A stretch of DNA of 64,000 nt from Desmodus rotundus (Eukaryota > Chordata > Mammalia > Chiroptera > Phyllostomidae): assembly GCF_022682495.2 (NCBI RefSeq), contig NC_071392.1, positions 106,382,896 to 106,446,895 of the forward strand, given 5' to 3'. A model generated the notes under the pieces. It was given only the letters and a program-made list of their open reading frames with translations. It was not told the origin of the DNA and did not search any database. The position numbers were made by a program, and so were the translations under genes. This document shows positions 32,770 through 43,474 of this stretch, piece after piece (the stretch's first letter is position 1; every line of letters begins with the position of its first letter).

Positions 32770-32975
32770 ACGGGGTGTCCAAAGCAGGACTCGTGGGCCG
32801 CACGTACGTAGCCCAGGATGGCTGTGAATGCGGCCTAACACAAAATCGTAAATTTACTTAAAACCTTGTATTTGCTCATCAGTTTTCATTAGTGTTTGTG
32901 TATTTAATGAGTGGCCCAAGACAACTCTTCTTCGTCCAGTGTGGCCCAGAGACGCCAAAAGGTTGGACTCCCCTG
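32770..32975 (-). mobile_element. MER20: MER20 hAT-Charlie element
   Basis: CGGGGTGTCCAAAGCAGGAC at the left and CCAAAAGGTTGGACTCCCCT at the right form the terminal repeats. The inside (CGTGGGCCGCACGTACGTAG, ATGCGGCCTAACACAAAATC, TTTTCATTAGTGTTTGTGTA) matches MER20. Near full length at about 206 bases. MER20 copies have been recruited as uterine enhancers elsewhere in placental mammals; nothing here shows that for this copy. Confidence 0.85.
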
Positions 32976-33680
32976 TAAACACCAGGTGCCGTGAAATGCA
33001 CTGCAGTAAGAATTGCTTTAAAAAATATTTGCTCTTTGCTTCCCGAACCTGATCATTGCTGGAAAGGAGCCAGGGCTGGGGACCAGGCTAACACAGTCCA
33101 TGGCTGGGCTCTGTGACGTGGGAAAAGCAAGGCAAGGGTGCCAGCAGGTCGGAAGAGAGGAGACTCCCACATGGGATCAGGGGAGCTTTCCCATGTCTGA
33201 GCAGAGCCGGCTGGGCGCGGGAGGGCAGACCAAGCAGGTGTGGTCCGGCGGGCAGGTGCAGAGGCGGTTACAGAGACAGCAGGGTCTGAAGCAGACATGT
33301 GGCCCCCTGATGCCAGGCTCACAGGCCAGCCCAATCTGTTGTGCAGCCCCTGAGGTCACTGGGCCACATGGTGAGCCAGACTTCCTGCCCCCCGAATCCT
33401 CATCCCTTAGGAGTTACCATGAGAGGAGATAGCCCATCGAAAAGCCCCAGCTGGTGGGGGCTAGCCCCTCTTAGAGGAGGCTTCTGGAAGAACACTCGAG
33501 TTAAGTGATTGACAGCCTTACATGGAGTTGGGTGGGTCTGTGGGATAACAGGCTGTCTGATGTTGGGAATTTACCCTGGAAATTATGAGCATCTGGTTCT
33601 CACGTGCAGGAAACAACCCATCAGGGATCTTCGGGAACATCAGGCATTAGCCTGCCTTCCCTCAACTGCTCTGCATTCCG
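32976..33680. other. Intron stretch, nothing recognised
   Basis: GC-rich unique DNA with open frames of up to 110 codons and no protein signature. Confidence 0.4.
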
Positions 33681-33701
33681 TGGTCTCCACGGGTGGTCCC
33701 T

Positions 33702-33740
<39 letters not shown>

Positions 33741-33857
33741 CCCGTGGGAACTTGTTGGAAATTCAGGTTCTCATTCCCCACCCCAGATCTGCTGAATCAG
33801 AACCCAGAGCATCTGTGTGATCTCCAGTGGTTCTGATTCACCCTCAGGTCTGAAAAT
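33681..33857. mobile_element. MER5A: MER5A hAT MITE containing an AGC microsatellite
   Basis: The flanks are MER5A: GGGTGGTCCCTGAGCAGCAG on the left, then GTGGGAACTTGTTGGAAATT (33744-33763), TCTGCTGAATCAGAACCCAG (33789-33808) and GTGGTTCTGATTCACCCTCA on the right. In the MER5A consensus the part before gggaacttg is a short AGCAGCATCAGCATC stretch. Here it has grown into a pure AGC run. Confidence 0.85.
33703..33739 (+). repeat. (AGC)12 trinucleotide microsatellite
   Basis: About 12 uninterrupted AGC units, then CATCCC. It arose inside the MER5A copy at 33681-33857. Read on one strand it could code for polyserine or polyglutamine, but it lies in an intron. Confidence 0.97.
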
Positions 33858-34439
33858 GAAGCGTGGCAGGTTACCATTGGCGATTCACAGCATTTTGGTG
33901 GTGTGCGGGCAGGGCATTGAAGAGCATTGAATTACTTCGAGAAAACTCTTCTCTTTTTGTTTCTTTTCCTATCCCTCCTCTGCAAGGAGAGCCTCTCGGT
34001 TTTGGGGTGTCTCTAACACCCTGCCCTTCTAACACGAATGCAAGTGGGGCTCAGGGTCAGAACCTGAGGTGCGCAACAACCTCCAGCCAATATTTACTTA
34101 GTTTTTGTTGTTAATTTTGCTTTTAGCCTCACGATGTGTTTAGGGTAGATGAGAATGCGTTTCCTTTTTTGGTAGTGATATGGCGTTTCCTTTTAAAGTA
34201 AGTTAAGAGGAAGCGAATCATTTAACAAAACAGTAACTTAATATTAGTGTGGGCAGCACTAGGATTTGTCAAAGCTTGTGCCTGAAGGGTGGGAGCTGCT
34301 CGGAGGAATTCTGAGAAGCCGACACTGCTGAGGAGACTGGCCTTCAGGACCCGGGAAAGCTGTCATCCAGCCAGTGGTGTTCTCTCTGTTTCCCGGGATG
34401 CTTCTCTCCCCTGAAAGGCAGGGCCATATGGCCACGGTG

Positions 34440-34608
34440 ACCCTCACATTATGGACAAGGAACCATCTGGGAGGCTCTTGAACAGCATGAATGCTAGGTC
34501 CCACCCCTGAACGACTGAGTGAGAGTTCTGGAACACAGCCCAGGAAGCTGCATTTAACACACTCCCAGGAGATTCACGTGACCGACAGAGTTTAAGGACC
34601 ACAGGTGA
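34440..34608. mobile_element. MER5A: MER5A-type hAT MITE
   Basis: AGGAACCATCTGGGAGGCTC, ATGCTAGGTCCCACCCCTGA (34491-34510), AGGAAGCTGCATTTAACACA and CCAGGAGATTCACGTGACCG follow the MER5 consensus in the orientation opposite to the copy at 33681. Confidence 0.8.
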
Positions 34609-34609
34609 G

Positions 34610-35404
34610 GAGGCAAGAACACGCATCTGTAAATCCCGTGGCCTGTGTGTTCAAATCTCCACTCAGCCGCACCTCGTCTCCTGGACCCTGTTTCCTTACC
34701 TGTAAAGTTGAGTTGAGCAGCGAAGTTTTTGGCTGGGGGTGGGAATTGGAGTGAGGTTCAGGCAGTTTACTAGCTGTGATGTTCTTTGTTCCTATTGGGT
34801 ATTTTGTGTGAGCTCAGCTTTCTTCACCTGGAATACGTGATTCGAAGCTATTTTCTTTACCCCTAACCATCATGGCGAAGAGGTTGAGATGGGGTTTAGA
34901 ACCCGGCCCAGGGCCCCGGTCCAGGTTTGTATGGAGTTTGGGACAAGTTCGGGCTCTTCTTGGCAGGTTTGCTCCTTGTAGGTATACTTTTGGACATCAA
35001 CTATTTTTCCCCCTAAGGGTGACCTCAGATGCTGGCGAACGCTGCACAGCCGGTGCTTTGGACTGTGGCTCCTCCACCTCCAGGCCAGAAGGACGTTGTA
35101 CATGCAAATGCCGAGGCCTTCCTCAGCGAGCGGGTGCTGCTCTAACCGCAGAGATCTTCCAGGGCTCTGCAGCTCAGGCTGTAATTGAAGAGAGAGAGAA
35201 AAAAAGGAAAGGTTAAAGGCAGGTTTACAGCGGTGTTAGTGGGGATTCTCGTGTGAGTCCATAGCATGGATCTGAATGCACCGTCCAGCTTGAAATGGGC
35301 CGCGTTTTGATGACATTGGACCCTGGCCGCCCTAGGAAGTCTGGGTGGTCCTCAGTGTCCTGTGGAGTGTCCTCTGGCCCGGCGACACACGAGGGCACGG
35401 GGAT
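34610..35404. other. Intron stretch, nothing recognised
   Basis: Unique-looking DNA. The open frame at 34872-35216 has no recognisable domain. Confidence 0.4.
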
Positions 35405-35575
35405 TGTTACTCGGGCCTCTGGCTCTGTATGTCCTTATTGTGTGACCTTGTTAAGTCATCCGCCTTCTCCAGGCTTCAGTTTTCACACAGGCAAAATGGG
35501 GATGATAATGAACTTGCCTCCTGAGGCGATCATGAGGATGGACAGAGACGGGACATGTGAAAAGTGTGTTGTCAT
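35405..35575 (+). mobile_element. MIR SINE, plus strand
   Basis: CTTATTGTGTGACCTTGTTA (35433-35452), CCAGGCTTCAGTTTTCACAC and GCAAAATGGGGATGATAATG are MIR core in sense order. Confidence 0.85.
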
Positions 35576-36139
35576 CTCCACGGTGATGCATTCTCTGCCC
35601 ATCTGTCACTTGGAAAGTTGTGTGCAGGCATTCTCCATCCACCAGGAAGCCTTAATTCAGTTTTAATTCCCATGGTCTCGCACACTGAGGGACTTCATAT
35701 GTCATTTGGCTTTGAAATGGCAAATTCATGGGCCATGAGTCCAGCCGGATGCAGAGGCATGAATTCTCCTGAGTACACGGTGTTCTGTAAAAAATGCTTT
35801 GGGAGGCTTTTGGATAGGATCTGTGTTCTTTGGTTTGTTGAACATCCTTCTCCTCTGTAGTGCCCAGCCTTTAGCTTTGCTCATTTGTAGTGTCATTGGA
35901 CTGAGACATTCCTGAAAGTGACCTCTAAGTTCTTGGTTTCCAGGTATGGCCCTCGGGTGTGATGGGAGAGCGTGCTGCGGGCATGGCTGGCCATCCTGCG
36001 GCCATGGTTTCGTACCAGGAGAGAGAAGATGGGGTAGAGGAGGAGTGTTATTGAATGTTACTTGTCTGTCAACATCAGATGTAGGGCTCTTCCCAAAACA
36101 GCCATGTTGGGGCCACGGGATGAGATGCCAGCCCAGCTG

Positions 36140-36200
36140 GGGGTAGAAGGGGTGGTCAGGGAAGGCTTCTCTGAGAAGCCTGGATGCTCGAAGAGCGTTT
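36140..36200 (-). mobile_element. Short L2 fragment, minus strand
   Basis: GTGGTCAGGGAAGGCTTCTC then TGAGAAGCC matches reversed L2. Short but a close match. Confidence 0.5.
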
Positions 36201-36384
36201 CCAAGGGTGAGGAGACAGCGTAGGAAGGCTGGTCTGGACTTCACCTTCTGCCACGATAAAGACGTGAAGGCAGGGAGTGCTCCCACGAGTTTGAATGACA
36301 CTTGGTTAAGGTGGGCTGAGACTGGACCATGAGGCAGGTGGTGGCAGGGAGGGGCTGTCCTCTCCAAGGCTGTCACCCTAGATG

Positions 36385-36640
36385 TATAAGTCAGTTTCCT
36401 GCAGGAGAACAGAATTCTGCTCAGAAGGTATGACTGAGGAGAATTTCATGAAGCAACTTCTGGAGGTGCCGGCAAGGCTGAAAGGGGCCTTTGGGGCTGC
36501 TGAGGTACCTGGGAGAGGCTCGAACAGGTTTGGAGGGTGGTCCTGTAGGCTTGACATGGCTTTTGGAGATTTCCTGTGGATACGTCAGGCACCTCAGATA
36601 CACAAGCCTGCTAGTCCAGGGGACAGGTATGGACGAAAGG
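36385..36640. mobile_element. Possible old interspersed repeat, unassigned
   Basis: AAGTCAGTTTCCTGCAGGAG and GAATTTCATGAAGCAACTTC resemble a common mammalian repeat whose name I cannot recover. Confidence 0.3.
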
Positions 36641-37429
36641 CAGAGGCATTTTCATTGTGTGCCACTTGAAGTCATGGGCTTGGATGGAGATCTTCGAGGA
36701 AGTACAGAGAAGGGAAGAGATGCCAGGATGGAGCCCTGAGCGCTCCAACTCCTGCAGATCAAGAGGCGGGGCAGGGTCCAGCCGGGAAGTGAAAAGAGGG
36801 AGGTGGGAGGGTGAGAGAGAGATAACAGTGCCTGGAATCCAGGAGACCCTCAGCCGTATGAACGAACACTCCTGACCGGGCCAGCGGGGAGGTCTGAACA
36901 GTGACCTTCGGATTCAGCAACATGGAGTCACGGGTGACCTGGGGGAGTGTGGTTTCCTGTGCTGGTGGCGGCAAAATCCTGATACAATGGCTTGTGATCA
37001 CACAGCGACTAGAGGGAACTCTGCCGGAGACCGTGAGCACGCACGCCCTGCATGCCTCCAGTGGTGGTTTCTTTACTTCGAAAGGAAGTGAGTAATAAAC
37101 AAAATTTGGGAAACGGAGAAGAAGAAAATAATACCCCAGACCCACCCCTCCTGTACCATCACTGATAGTATATATTTTAGTGTCAGCCCCCAGTGCACAC
37201 TGTGCTCACGCGTATATTTTTAACCATTTGTAACGTTGGTGCAGGGTCGTTTTTGGTCCTGTGTTTCTTACTTAACATTGCCTCAGGAGCGTTTTTTTGT
37301 CCGGGCTGTCTGTGCCACAGTAGCCTCCGGAGTGCAAATTTGCACGATCTCATTAGGGCTTGCTCCCAACCTCCATATTTCCTGCGGAGTCTGCAACTAA
37401 TGAAGGGGATGAAGAAAACGTCTGTAAAT

Positions 37430-37500
37430 ATTTTGTTGTTTTGCAAACACAAGCACTCTTAAATCCAGTTTAATGATTGCTCGGTTTAATTAAACACTCT
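37430..37500. promoter_or_regulatory. AT-rich palindromic motif in possible conserved block
   Basis: GTTTAATTAAAC at 37484-37495 is a perfect 12-base palindrome with a homeodomain-type TAATTA core, next to AGTTTAATGATTGC. No repeat signature nearby. Function is inferred only. Confidence 0.3.
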
Positions 37501-37744
37501 CCGTCTTCCGTGTTACCCACTTCTCTGCACTGATTACTGCCCTGAAAGGAGAGCGAAGATCCGAGTGCCTTTCCTTTCTTCTTCCTCGCTCTCCTTTCAC
37601 AGATGTGAGGGGCAATCCGAAGGGAAGACTGGCTTCGTGCAGCCTCCTGACCGCATCGCTTAAGAGGCTTTTGTTCGGGGGGTAAAGTTCTCGGATCTTT
37701 TCCCCTGTGTGAGAGCAGGACTTCCTCTTCCCTCTCTTGTTAAA

Positions 37745-38105
37745 GACGTGATTAGGGTGTTGTTTCCCGACTGTAAAGCGTAAGTGTACAGTGTAGTCAG
37801 TGTTGGATACAGTCCTGTAGCCACCATCCCATTAAGATATGGAACCATGCCTTCCCTCTAAATGTCCCCTCCCTTCCTTCCTCCCTCTCTACTTCCTGTC
37901 ACCTGCCCCCACTCCTTGCCCCAGACAACTGGTTGTCTGTGTTTTGACACTATGCTTTTTTCCCTACAATTTTAGATAAAGGAATAGTATGGCATATAGT
38001 CTTTTGAAGCTGACTTTTTCTCCTGTTTGTGAGATTCACCTTGTTGCAGGTATTAGCATTCCATGCTGAGTAGTCTTTCCATTGTAAGGGTCTCCCACAA
38101 TTTGT
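37745..38105 (-). mobile_element. L1M 3' end, minus strand
   Basis: GTAGCCACCATCCCATTAAG, GATATGGAACCATGCC, TGTTTGTGAGATTCACCTTG (38023-38042) and CATGCTGAGTAGTCTTTCCA (38062-38081) match the antisense L1M 3' region (tgagattcatccatgttg, gctgagtagtattccat). Confidence 0.7.
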
Positions 38106-38109
38106 TACT

Positions 38110-41100
38110 TCCTTCGGTAACTTTTTGTTTCCTGTCTCGCTCAACTCACTCACTTTATTCATCCTAAAATTGCAAGTGACAGAAACAGCCAGAGAGCTTC
38201 TTTTAATGTTTTCAGTCGCCTAGGACAATCAAAATGCTGGGTGCTCCGCCTGTACCTGTGCTTGCCAGACTCCCCTTACCTGGTGATCATAAATCCTAAC
38301 CCAGGGGACTGGGGTCCTCCGTGGGGTTGGATTCTGAAGTCAGCACATTCATTGGGAATTTTGGGATTGTCACATTCGCCCTGGGGACATCCCTGAAGGT
38401 ACCAGGGTACAGTGTGTTTGCTTGAGCGATCTTCTGCAGCTGCAGTTTGAGGTCCTTTGAACTAGACCAAAGGGAAGGACAGAAAGAAAGTAGCAATGCA
38501 GAGGAGAGGAGCAAGGAAGCCGTTCTGCGTTTAGTGGGCAGGCGTTCTAAGGTCTTCCCGCCCTATTTTAGTAAAGCCTCCGTAACTTTAATCTAAATGA
38601 TTTTAGTTATTTACTCATTTCTTTACTCATTTACTTTTTTACTTTTTTTTTTTTTTTGGTAGTGGGGATTTAATGAGGTCATATTTGCAAAAAAACCAAT
38701 GAGCCCAGGGTTGGGCCCATAGGAATGCTGCTGAGTGTTTCACGGATTTGAATCTACCTCTGGCCACATCAGGATCTCATACAACTCTCGTGTTTTTGAA
38801 AAGTTTTTCAGAGCTTGGCCATCCGATCTGAGTCTGTTCCAGCTGCTGATCTCTGGGGTGGCCCCACCGGCCAGCCATTACTCCCATGCCACTGGATTTC
38901 GGTCTCCTAGTCCCCTTGTCCTCTGTCTGCATCAGTGTCCAGTCCTCCAAGGGGTCCCGGGTGGCGGGGTCCTGCCACCCTCAGGCACAGAAGGGGAGAA
39001 AGGCACATTGGCTCTGCTGCTGCCCAAAGCCCTGGACCTTGTGTTTCTTGAGACAAGTGCTGCTTAAATTCCCAGCTGCTTGGCCAAATCAGAAGGTGTC
39101 CCGGGGAGCCCTAGCACTGAAGGGGCTGGAGAGATGGTGGGTGCCCCTGCAGCTTACAGAGAACACTTCTCCAGAAGGGCTCTGTGGTTTACGTGTGGGA
39201 GAGGCTTCAGCTTCCATGTGGCGGCTTTGTCTCCTGGGCTCAGCCCTCCGTCCCTGAGAAGTGGGAGCCAGCGGCTGCCGTCCTTGGTCTTGCGGAATCC
39301 GTTTCACTGTGTAGGGAGTTGTGGGAGTGGTGTGCTGTGAGCTGATAGGGCTTCTCCTCGTGCTGAGGAGCGGGCGGCGACTAGAGGAGGGAGACGGGTG
39401 GAGGCGGGGTGTTTAGGGAACCAAGATTGTCCTTGCCCGCCTTTCTCTGGGAAGCCTCACTAACGGGGCACACACACCAGCCTGGAAGCAGGCCCAGCCG
39501 TCCGACCTGGAGCAGGTGCTCTCTCACCCCTGGCGGTGGCCTGCCCGAGACACGGGGTTTAGCCCTCAAGTTAGAGTGGTGCTTCAGCTCCCTTCCTCCT
39601 GAAGACAGAAAAAACTGCAAGCCGGACAGCTGGAAGGAAGGAGTTTATAACCGGGGTGGCTGGAGCAGGGGCAGAAAGACTGTTGCAGTGGGAAGTGCAG
39701 GCTGTGCTGGGGGGTTGGGGGAGCAGTTAGCTGGGGCCTGATCCCCGAACAGAGCAGGAAACATTTTTCTTTGTGTGCAGCTCCATCCTCAGAAGGCGGC
39801 ACCTGCGGGGAGGAGAGTAGCCTAATGTTGGTTAAGTCAAGTCAGATCGGTCAGCAGAGACTAACATTTCAGCTAACCGTTTCTAAGACAAAGAATGTGC
39901 ATTTGTGGGGGGATCTGTGTCTGGCCTCATCATACGTAAACAAATGGGTACCCCGAGTCTTACCCAAGCCAAATGGGGAAGGGTGGCCACGGAAGGGTGG
40001 GGATGTCTTAACTCTCACTGTTTTCTGGGAGCACGGGGCTCAGTGAAGTTCAACATCGTCACCAGCAAGCTCTGTCCTGACTCACCACTCACCATACTAC
40101 TGAGCAAGGCCTCGCTGCCCAGTGCACATAGAAGCCGATACTATGGCACTGGCTTTGAAAAAAAAAACAACAAAACCCACAAAACTCTTTACTGCAAAGC
40201 TGGCCAAGCAAGGAGACAGGAGGCATAGCTCAAATCTGTCTCCCTGATGATGGAGAATTTGGGTGGAATTTAAGGGGTTTCTACACCAGATCTTCCTAGA
40301 CGCAACCCTTCACTTCTGAAAGCATTCGGTGGTGTTTAGGTTCTGGTCCTGTCCTGGTCCCTGGGTTCTGCGGAGCGAGGTGGGGACGAGAGGGGACAGA
40401 ACTTTGTGGTTTCCCGTGTAATTTGCAACATTTTCTCCTGTGCACATGCTTTGGCTGCGTGACTCCCAGTTTTGTTCTCTTGTCTGTGAAGCGCAACTGA
40501 GTATAAACAGGATGGGCCGGTCTCAGCTGGTTCTGCACTTGCAACCCTGTTCCATGAGTGGGCAGCACCCTGGCTCACTTCTCGTTACTGGTCTCCAGGA
40601 TAAAGAGAGAATGATGGCGCTGGACCCTCTGCCCAGGGGGGCTTACTGCACCTGAGCCTGGGAGCGGGAGGTCGAAGAGCAGGTCGGAGGGCTTGGCACC
40701 TGCGCTCAGGTGGGCGAAGAGGTGGTGAAAGCGGAGATGCTCCTCCGAGACCCTGCGGCTCTGTCCACTGGTAGAACGTAGCTCGAGGAATGGCACACTT
40801 TACCAATCACGTTTGCAGTTCCCCTCCCTTAGGGAGGGAAATGTACTTCAGAAGGACAGAGGATGGAGGATGGGAGGTAACCATTTTCTCCCACCCACTC
40901 ACTCTAAGCAGCTCCAAACTTCTGCTCCACCCGCCCCTCCCTACCTGTGCGGCTTCCAGCAAAGGCAGTTTCCTTACCAATAAAATGGGGCTAGTGGCAC
41001 CTGCCTCACCTGTAAGCTCCTGAGCACATGGGAGTTCCCTTCCATGCTTGATTGATGGGAAGGCAGGAATCAGTGTGATTCTACTGGCTGTTTGCACTTT

Positions 41101-41390
41101 TTTGAGATCTTTGGGTAATAAGTCAGCCCTAGTGAGGGAAATGGCCTTTAAAAACAAGAGCAATTTATCTGTCTCGTGCAGCAAAGCCACAGACACATTG
41201 GGAACAGTGTTCTAAGACAGCCGCCTCCGCTACTAAATCGTCATGGCGATTCACCAACACATCAGCCCTCGGCACTGCATGGAGCCGGATGGGGGGGCAC
41301 ACAGGCGGATCTGGTTCCCGCCCCGTGGATGCTCGGTGTCACCTGGCTGGGCTGGGGAGCAGCAGCCAGCCCTCATGCAGACAGGGAACA
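38110..41390. other. 3.3 kb of mostly unique intron
   Basis: No repeat was named in this stretch apart from a T-rich run at about 38635-38660 and an A-rich run near 40159-40183. Many overlapping open frames occur on both strands without splice sites or domain signatures. It is the longest repeat-poor block in the window. Confidence 0.4.
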
Positions 41391-41394
41391 GCTT

Positions 41395-41425
41395 GGGGGT
41401 GTGGGGGGGTCCGGGGGGGGGGGGC
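41395..41425 (+). other. G-quadruplex-prone G tract
   Basis: Four or more G runs are packed together: five Gs, then GTG with seven Gs, then TCC and twelve Gs. This satisfies the classic G4 pattern on the plus strand. Confidence 0.6.
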
Positions 41426-41544
41426 CCTCCAGCTGAGAGGTGTGCTGACTGGCAAGAGACCTGCGGGCCTCAGCTCCAGCCTGGCCAGGCTGAAGACCGT
41501 GTTCCGAGAGGCCGAGTGCGTCCTGCTGTGGGGGCCTCCAGCTG

Positions 41545-41835
41545 GGCCATAAACTTTTTAATAGAAGCTCGGAATTCGAAGCACATTGTACATTGCAGTT
41601 GGGCTCTCAGAGAGGCCCTAAAATGGCCAAGGCTGCAGCCCTGGGAGCGATTTTCTCTTTGTTCCGACGACACAACATTAACAGGGACATTAGCGCGGCT
41701 GTTTCACTGGGATGGGCCAGAGTTTGGGCTGCCTCCGTTTCCTTAATTGCATCTCTCTTTCTTCCTCTTTATCTCTTGGTTTATTAAATCATTGGCTGGC
41801 AACAGTCGTGAAAGAGGCCATCTCAGGAGGAGTAA
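41545..41835. other. Candidate conserved noncoding block
   Basis: Low in repeats and rich in transcription-factor-like words: CATAAACTTTTTAATAG, GGCCATAAAC (CDX/HOX-like), GCACATTGTACATTGCAG (SOX-like ATTGT), TTCCTTAATTGCATC (POU/homeodomain-like) and TTATTAAATCATTGGC. The composition changes sharply from the GC-rich sequence just upstream. Inference only. Confidence 0.4.
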
Positions 41836-41944
41836 GGGTTTGGATAATTGGAGTCGGAAAGGTTGCCCTAAAGCTGTGTTTTCCAGGCTCCTGCCTCACA
41901 CAGATTTGCTGCTGTGTGTTTGCTTTTTTCACTCTATATTTTTA

Positions 41945-42240
41945 AAGACCTCAAACTTGTACCAAAGAAGGACATCGGCTAGCGTAATGAGCCCCGATCA
42001 CCCGGCCTCAGTAATTATCACCTCGTGGGCGGTTTTGTGTTACCCCATAGCCCCATCTACTTACGCCTTATGTTGTTATTAATGTATTTTTCTATCATCG
42101 CCCAAATTCTCTCATGCTGCCCCTTTGTTGTTAAAGCCCTCTCTCACCCTCGGCTCCTAGTAACCACTGATCTGTTTGTGCTTCCTATGGTTTTGACTTT
42201 TCTAGAAGGTCAGGTCAATGGAATCATATATAGCTTTATG
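41945..42240 (-). mobile_element. L1M 3' region relic, minus strand
   Basis: CAAACTTGTACCAAAGAAGG, CTCCTAGTAACCACTGATCT (42155-42174) and AGGTCAATGGAATCATATAT (42212-42231) match the antisense L1M 3' UTR. Confidence 0.6.
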
Positions 42241-42649
42241 AATCCAGCGTCTTTCAGATAACATAAAGAGTTTGATATTTGTTTATGTTACGGGTATATC
42301 AATGCTTCGTTCCTTGAACTGGATTCGAAGTATCCAAGGACCCGCGAGATAGCTGGCACTGCCTTTATGGGTGACTCATCCATGTATGTGCAGGGGGCCA
42401 GGCTTCTGAGTGGATCTGAGCTCAGGTCGCTGATCACCCTGCCTCTCCTGAAATGAACTGATGTGACGAGAAGATTGTGCCAGGCTGGGAGCCGGAAAAG
42501 GTGCCATTCTCCAGCCTCACACACAGAGTAGCTTCTAGGAGACAGAGTGATGGGATTAGATTGAAGAGGTTCGCCGAGGGCTGACCCACAAATCTCTTTC
42601 CAGAGAAGGCAGAAACAAGCCTGGCTAGGCTGTGAAATTTGTCAAGGGA

Positions 42650-43160
42650 GAATATAGGACATTTTCACAAATGGAGATGGATGCAACTATCACAACAAAA
42701 CAACAAAACAGACCCTCGCAAATCTTCTCCAGGAGCACGTTAAAGGAATAATGTAGCACTGTACATACAGCAAGGTTTATCCCAGAAGTGTAGGGAAAAT
42801 TCAACATTAGGAAGTTAAATAATTGCAATGTTACATTGCTACATTAAAATAGAACAACCATATGACTAGTTCAGTAGTCTTAGAAAGGCTTTTTATAGAA
42901 TCCAGCACCCATTCTGGTTTAAAAAGTTAGCAGGAACCCAACACACCAAATGCTTCGGTCAACTAGATATTGAGAGAAGGGTCTTTGTGATACCACAACC
43001 AAAACCAAACTTCTCCCCCAAGACAAGGCCCTACTCTAAATCTACAAGTATTGTCATCACTTACTATGAAAAATTGGAAACATTGGCCTGGAAGCCAGTA
43101 TTAAGACTAAATGGTTTGATACCTTCATTATCTGACACAAAAAAGATATACTCAGCAATG
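42650..43160 (+). mobile_element. L1M ORF2 fragment, plus strand, 5' of an LTR insertion
   Basis: CAAGGTTTATCCCAGAAGTG (42771-42790), ATTCAACATTAGGAAGTTAA, ACCATATGACTAGTTCAGTA and TAGAATCCAGCACCCATTCT follow L1 ORF2 reverse transcriptase coding sequence. The frame is destroyed. The same L1 resumes at about 43475. Confidence 0.7.
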
Positions 43161-43161
43161 G

Positions 43162-43400
43162 CTGTGATGGGTCGAATTGCATTCTTACAAAGAATGTATG
43201 TTGAAGTCCTAACCCTCAGTACCTCATACTGTTACCCTATTGGAAACTAGGCTCGTGGAAGATTTCCCTGATTGAAGATGAGGTCATTAGGGTGGACCCT
43301 AATCCATTCTGACCGGGGTCCTTATAAAAGCAACCGTCCCAAAGCCATCTCGCGAGTAAGGGATAGGACAGTGATTTTGAGCTCAGTCTATACCCTGAAC
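43162..43400 (+). mobile_element. MaLR-type LTR relic inside L1, plus strand
   Basis: AAGAATGTATGTTGAAGTCC (43191-43210), TAACCCTCAGTACCTCATAC, GATGAGGTCATTAGGGTGGA and GGGGTCCTTATAAAAGCAAC follow the 5' two thirds of a MaLR LTR. The 3' end is lost. It interrupts L1 ORF2. Confidence 0.75.
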
Positions 43401-43474
43401 TAATCCCTAACATTACCACTAACTGCGGCATATTCAAGTCCATAGTGATTACAGCGTGTTGGTTCTGACGTGGT

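Noticed and set aside
33703..33739. A polyglutamine or polyserine coding repeat
   Set aside because: The AGC run lies inside a noncoding MER5A copy in an intron; no exon signals surround it.
35726..36376. Longest open frame (216 codons, minus strand) as a gene
   Set aside because: It has no recognisable domain or start context, overlaps other frames and covers an L2 fragment. Frames of this length are expected by chance in 64 kb of moderately GC-rich DNA.
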